From: Salinigranum rubrum
GTDB lineage: Archaea > Halobacteriota > Halobacteria > Halobacteriales > Haloferacaceae
Length of the DNA stretch: 64,000 bases
Assembly (NCBI RefSeq): GCF_002906575.1
Contig: NZ_CP026309.1
Span: 3,472,001-3,536,000 of the forward strand
Reading direction: 5' to 3'
Shown here: positions 61,736-64,000 of the stretch, in pieces
How positions within the stretch are numbered: position 1 is the stretch's first letter
How the letters are laid out: every line of letters begins with the position of its first letter
Made by a program: the position numbers and the translations under genes
Notes under the pieces: model-generated
What the model was told of the DNA's origin: nothing
Seen by the model: the letters and a program-made list of their open reading frames with translations, nothing else
Databases searched by the model: none

Positions 61736-61802
61736 GACAGTGTACGTTCGAGTGCGCGGTTCGTTACGTCTCCCGACCGACGAGCGTCCGCTCGACCGAC
61801 GC

Positions 61803-62006
61803 TCACCGACCGCGCGCGCCGGGATTCGCCACGACCGACCCCAACCACGTCGCCGTCGCGACGACCGACCCGACGCTGCTGGCGATTCGGAGGGGGACCG
61901 ACGAGAAGAGGCCGACGAGGAAGGCCCCGAAGAGGACGATACCCATCGTCGCCAAGACGAGATCAGTCCAGGCGAGCGACGACTGTGCGGGCGACGCTTC
62001 GCGCAT
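61803..62006 (-). CDS. Small two-helix membrane protein, unknown
   Basis: The 67-residue protein has two hydrophobic helices (LVLATMGIVLFGAFLVGLFSSV and IASSVGSVVATATWLGSVVA) between short charged ends (MREASPAQSSLAW; PGARGR). No family is recognised, but the hydrophobic pattern and good start codon make it credible. AT-rich sequence just upstream (62007-62040, CTAATGAAATG on the coding strand) may be its promoter. The opposite-strand frames across it look like shadows. Confidence 0.5.
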   Translation of the reverse strand: MREASPAQSSLAWTDLVLATMGIVLFGAFLVGLFSSVPLRIASSVGSVVATATWLGSVVANPGARGR

Positions 62007-62070
62007 AATTACATTTCATTAGAGCCGCGGCCAAATATCTTGTCGTTGATGTTGCAGGTTCGACGGGTCG

Positions 62071-63045
62071 TCACAGCCCGAACGCCGTCCACAGGGGGTA
62101 GTGGTCGGAGACGCGCCACGAGAGCGACCGGTTGCTGAGGCCGCGGCGCGGCAGAGCGACCTCCCGGAAGTCGAACGACCCGCTCGTCCGGTAGTCGAGC
62201 GAGAGCGCCGGGCGACCCTCACCGGCCGTAAACCACGCGATCTGGTCGTAGAACTTCCCCTCCTCGTCCTCGTCGGTGAAGATGGTTCGCGGGACGTCGT
62301 TGAGGTCGTCGGGAACCGTCAACCCCGTCGCGGTGAACGCCTCGTACCGCTCGTCGCCCTCGCGGTCGATGTTGAAGTCGCCCAGCGCGATGAGATTGTG
62401 CCCCCAGGCGTTGACGTCGCGCGCCCACTCGTCGAGCCACTCGGCGATGGCGCGGAGTTCGGGCGTGCGAGCCTCGGCCGACTCGCCGTACAGGACGTGC
62501 AGCGTCACGAGGATGAACGTCTGGCTCCCCGCACGGAAACTGACCGCGTACGGGGTCCGCGCGAACTGCTCGCGGAGCGCGCCCTCCTCGATGTCCCGCT
62601 TGTCGAGTTGTTCCTGCGGGACGACGAGTTCGCCGGCGAGGCCGCTTGGCTGGACCGTCCGCCGGTCGTAGAGGAAGCACAGTCGTTCGTCGTTGCCCGG
62701 CGACCCGCGGGTGACGTCCGTCAGCAGGAGGCCCCAGTTCGGCCCGAGCAGTTTCAGCGTGTGCCGGAGCGCCTTCAGGTTCCCCTTCACCTCCTGGAGG
62801 GCGACGACGTCGAACCGGCGGACGATGGCCGCGATGGTGTGCAGCGACTGGAGGTCGCGCTTCGGGCTGTCGTCCTCGGCGGCGACCCACTTCTCGGTGA
62901 GACCGCCGAACGCACGGACGTTCCACGTCGCGATGAGGAGGACTCGGTCGATTGTCCGTGGCGGAAGCGCCTCGTCGAGCGCGCGGTCGAGGCCAGCGAG
63001 GTCCTCCTGTATCTCCGGCGGTGGGGTGTCGGTGACGTGGGGCAT
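62071..63045 (-). CDS. Endonuclease/exonuclease/phosphatase-family protein
   Basis: The 324-residue protein of the DNase I/exonuclease III-like fold has the first metal motif ATWNVRAFG, Glu in VVALQEVKGN, the TLHVLYG and LIALGDFNIDREGD motifs (Asp-x-Asn), and the ending SDHYPLWTAF. Together these form the complete catalytic set. The family includes nucleases and phosphatases; the substrate is unknown. There is no signal peptide, so it is probably intracellular. The upstream region has an AT-rich block (CATATATGTG) near 63075-63085. Confidence 0.85.
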   Translation of the reverse strand: MPHVTDTPPPEIQEDLAGLDRALDEALPPRTIDRVLLIATWNVRAFGGLTEKWVAAEDDSPKRDLQSLHTIAAIVRRFDVVALQEVKGNLKALRHTLKLLGPNWGLLLTDVTRGSPGNDERLCFLYDRRTVQPSGLAGELVVPQEQLDKRDIEEGALREQFARTPYAVSFRAGSQTFILVTLHVLYGESAEARTPELRAIAEWLDEWARDVNAWGHNLIALGDFNIDREGDERYEAFTATGLTVPDDLNDVPRTIFTDEDEEGKFYDQIAWFTAGEGRPALSLDYRTSGSFDFREVALPRRGLSNRSLSWRVSDHYPLWTAFGL

Positions 63046-63165
63046 GTTTATTGGACTGATTGTGTGTCGTGTTCACACATATATGTCGTTCAGACGATAT
63101 AACTGTTGTCGCGTGAGAGTGGACGAGAAGGAGCGAATCCACGCCGAGGTGTGCGCTGGGACTCG

Positions 63166-64000
63166 CTATCGAATCTGCCAGAACGTCTTCGTCCCTTCGA
63201 CCCAGAGGCTAAACTCGAACGCCCAGTAAAGCGGACTCATTCCCTCCGGAACCTCGTATGCGAGCTTTCCACGTCGCGTTTCGCCGGGAGCGAGCGGACT
63301 TCCCTGTTCGTATGCTCGGTCGAGAGCAGAGTAAGCCGAGATATCGAAAGGATACGAGAAACCGCTATCCCCTTTGAGAAGCATCTGGAGTGCAATCGAG
63401 ATGTTGAGTTCCTCCGACGTCTCGTTCACTGTGGAAATGTCCACGACGACGAATTCGTTTCCGTCATCTGCTTCCGCGAAGGACCCGATACTGGTTGCGG
63501 TTTCGACACTGTTGACCGTCACGACGGTGTCGTTGAAACTCACCGAGTCGCCGGGTTCGTAAGTGTCGACCTGGAGGTCCTGTTCCAACGCAGTCGTGCT
63601 CTCTGCGGACTGTGAGAGGTCGATTTCGACCCGGGAGAACCTGAAGAGCGAGAGTGCCTGAAAGTCGAACTGCATGACGAGTCCCGATGCGTCCTCTGGC
63701 ACCTCGTAGACGACATCACCCCGAGATACCTCACCGGGTGCGATCTGTCCGCCTTCGAGATTCCTCCCTGTCGAGGCGAACGTCTGATCGTACGTGTAAT
63801 CCTCGTCGTCTTTGAGTCGTGTCTGTAGCAGTCCGGAGAAACTGATGAACTCGTCCGACGTGACGTTCTTGATAGCGAGGTCGACGACAACGTAGGTCCG
63901 GCCGGATTCGGCCTGCTGGAATTCACCGATCTGTGCCGTCTCCTCAATGCCGTTCACCACCATTGCGAGCGTATCGTCCTGTACAACTTCCCCAATCTGT
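63166..64000 (-). CDS. DUF4352 domain protein, 5' end beyond the window
   Basis: Two tandem DUF4352 (immunoglobulin-like, telokin-type) domains are seen: the first from VVQDDTLAMVVNGIEETAQIGEFQQAESGRTYVVVDLAIKN, the second from YEPGDSVSFNDTVVTVNSVETATSIGSFAEADDGNEFVVVDISTVN. The open frame runs through the ATG at 63963 to the window edge (preceding codons QIGEVVQDDTLA fit the domain), so the gene is cut and its signal or lipobox lies outside. Base composition is clearly less GC-rich than its neighbours. Such proteins are usually surface-anchored; function is unknown. Confidence 0.78.
   Translation of the reverse strand, partial: QIGEVVQDDTLAMVVNGIEETAQIGEFQQAESGRTYVVVDLAIKNVTSDEFISFSGLLQTRLKDDEDYTYDQTFASTGRNLEGGQIAPGEVSRGDVVYEVPEDASGLVMQFDFQALSLFRFSRVEIDLSQSAESTTALEQDLQVDTYEPGDSVSFNDTVVTVNSVETATSIGSFAEADDGNEFVVVDISTVNETSEELNISIALQMLLKGDSGFSYPFDISAYSALDRAYEQGSPLAPGETRRGKLAYEVPEGMSPLYWAFEFSLWVEGTKTFWQIR

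Overview
The window is chromosomal DNA of an extremely halophilic archaeon (class Halobacteria). Evidence is the high G+C content (about two thirds by eye), strongly acidic predicted proteins, archaeal TATA-like boxes about 25-30 bases before many start codons (leaderless transcripts), Tat/lipobox exported proteins, a halorhodopsin, a CetZ1 tubulin-like protein very close to the Haloferax one, aIF2-beta, archaeal siroheme decarboxylase and coenzyme F420 genes. A member of Haloferacales fits best; this is an inference. I see no rRNA, tRNA, insertion-sequence transposase, prophage or CRISPR array.

Layout. 1-9.6 kb: potassium-channel-like protein with a zinc ribbon, aIF2-beta, a frameshifted membrane protein, aldo/keto reductase, alpha/beta hydrolase, thioesterase, fructosamine-kinase family protein, MsrB, and a KaiC/RAD55-like ATPase with a small partner. 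9.7-24.7 kb: oxidoreductases, HAD hydrolase, a Rieske protein with a long helical domain, PHP phosphoesterase, fused siroheme decarboxylase, S49 protease plus DUF4350 protein, a GT3/TrpD-like enzyme, M14-type deacylase, quinone oxidoreductase and a NOG1-like GTPase. 25-34 kb: SIMPL lipoprotein, a frameshifted DUF389 membrane protein, folate cyclo-ligase, tandem universal stress protein, Rieske ferredoxin, EngB, hydroxyacid dehydrogenase, halorhodopsin and a DUF3179 protein. 34.2-53.1 kb: an F420-rich region with cofE, a Mer-like reductase, purC, Sir2, lactate-oxidase-like protein, cofH, a histidine kinase, an FrhB-type F420 dehydrogenase overlapping a siroheme sulfite/nitrite reductase, cofG, a frameshifted stress protein and cofC. 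53.1-64 kb: cetZ1 with a membrane-protein partner, an NAD-binding epimerase-like protein, thymidylate kinase, a Ca-binding-repeat protein, a frameshifted orphan E1-alpha, TrkA flanked by two single-domain Lrp RAM proteins, a candidate structured RNA, a nuclease-family protein and a DUF4352 protein cut by the window edge.

Themes. (1) F420: four cofactor-biosynthesis genes (cofE, cofH, cofG, cofC), a Mer-like reductase and an F420-dehydrogenase-like subunit lie within 18.3 kb. The overlap of that subunit with a sulfite/nitrite reductase suggests a two-gene equivalent of the methanogen F420H2-dependent sulfite reductase. (2) cetZ1, a signal-peptide/coiled-coil/TM protein and cofC form a tightly packed operon. 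(3) Five otherwise intact genes (near 2384, 26434, 48411, 51225 and 58988) are each broken by what looks like one missing G in a G run of the coding strand. This points to systematic homopolymer under-calling rather than gene decay. (4) A dispersed, partly inverted intergenic repeat with a CTCCCCAGCCG core occurs at about five sites. (5) A three-hairpin intergenic sequence at 61.6 kb behind a TATA-like box may be a non-coding RNA.
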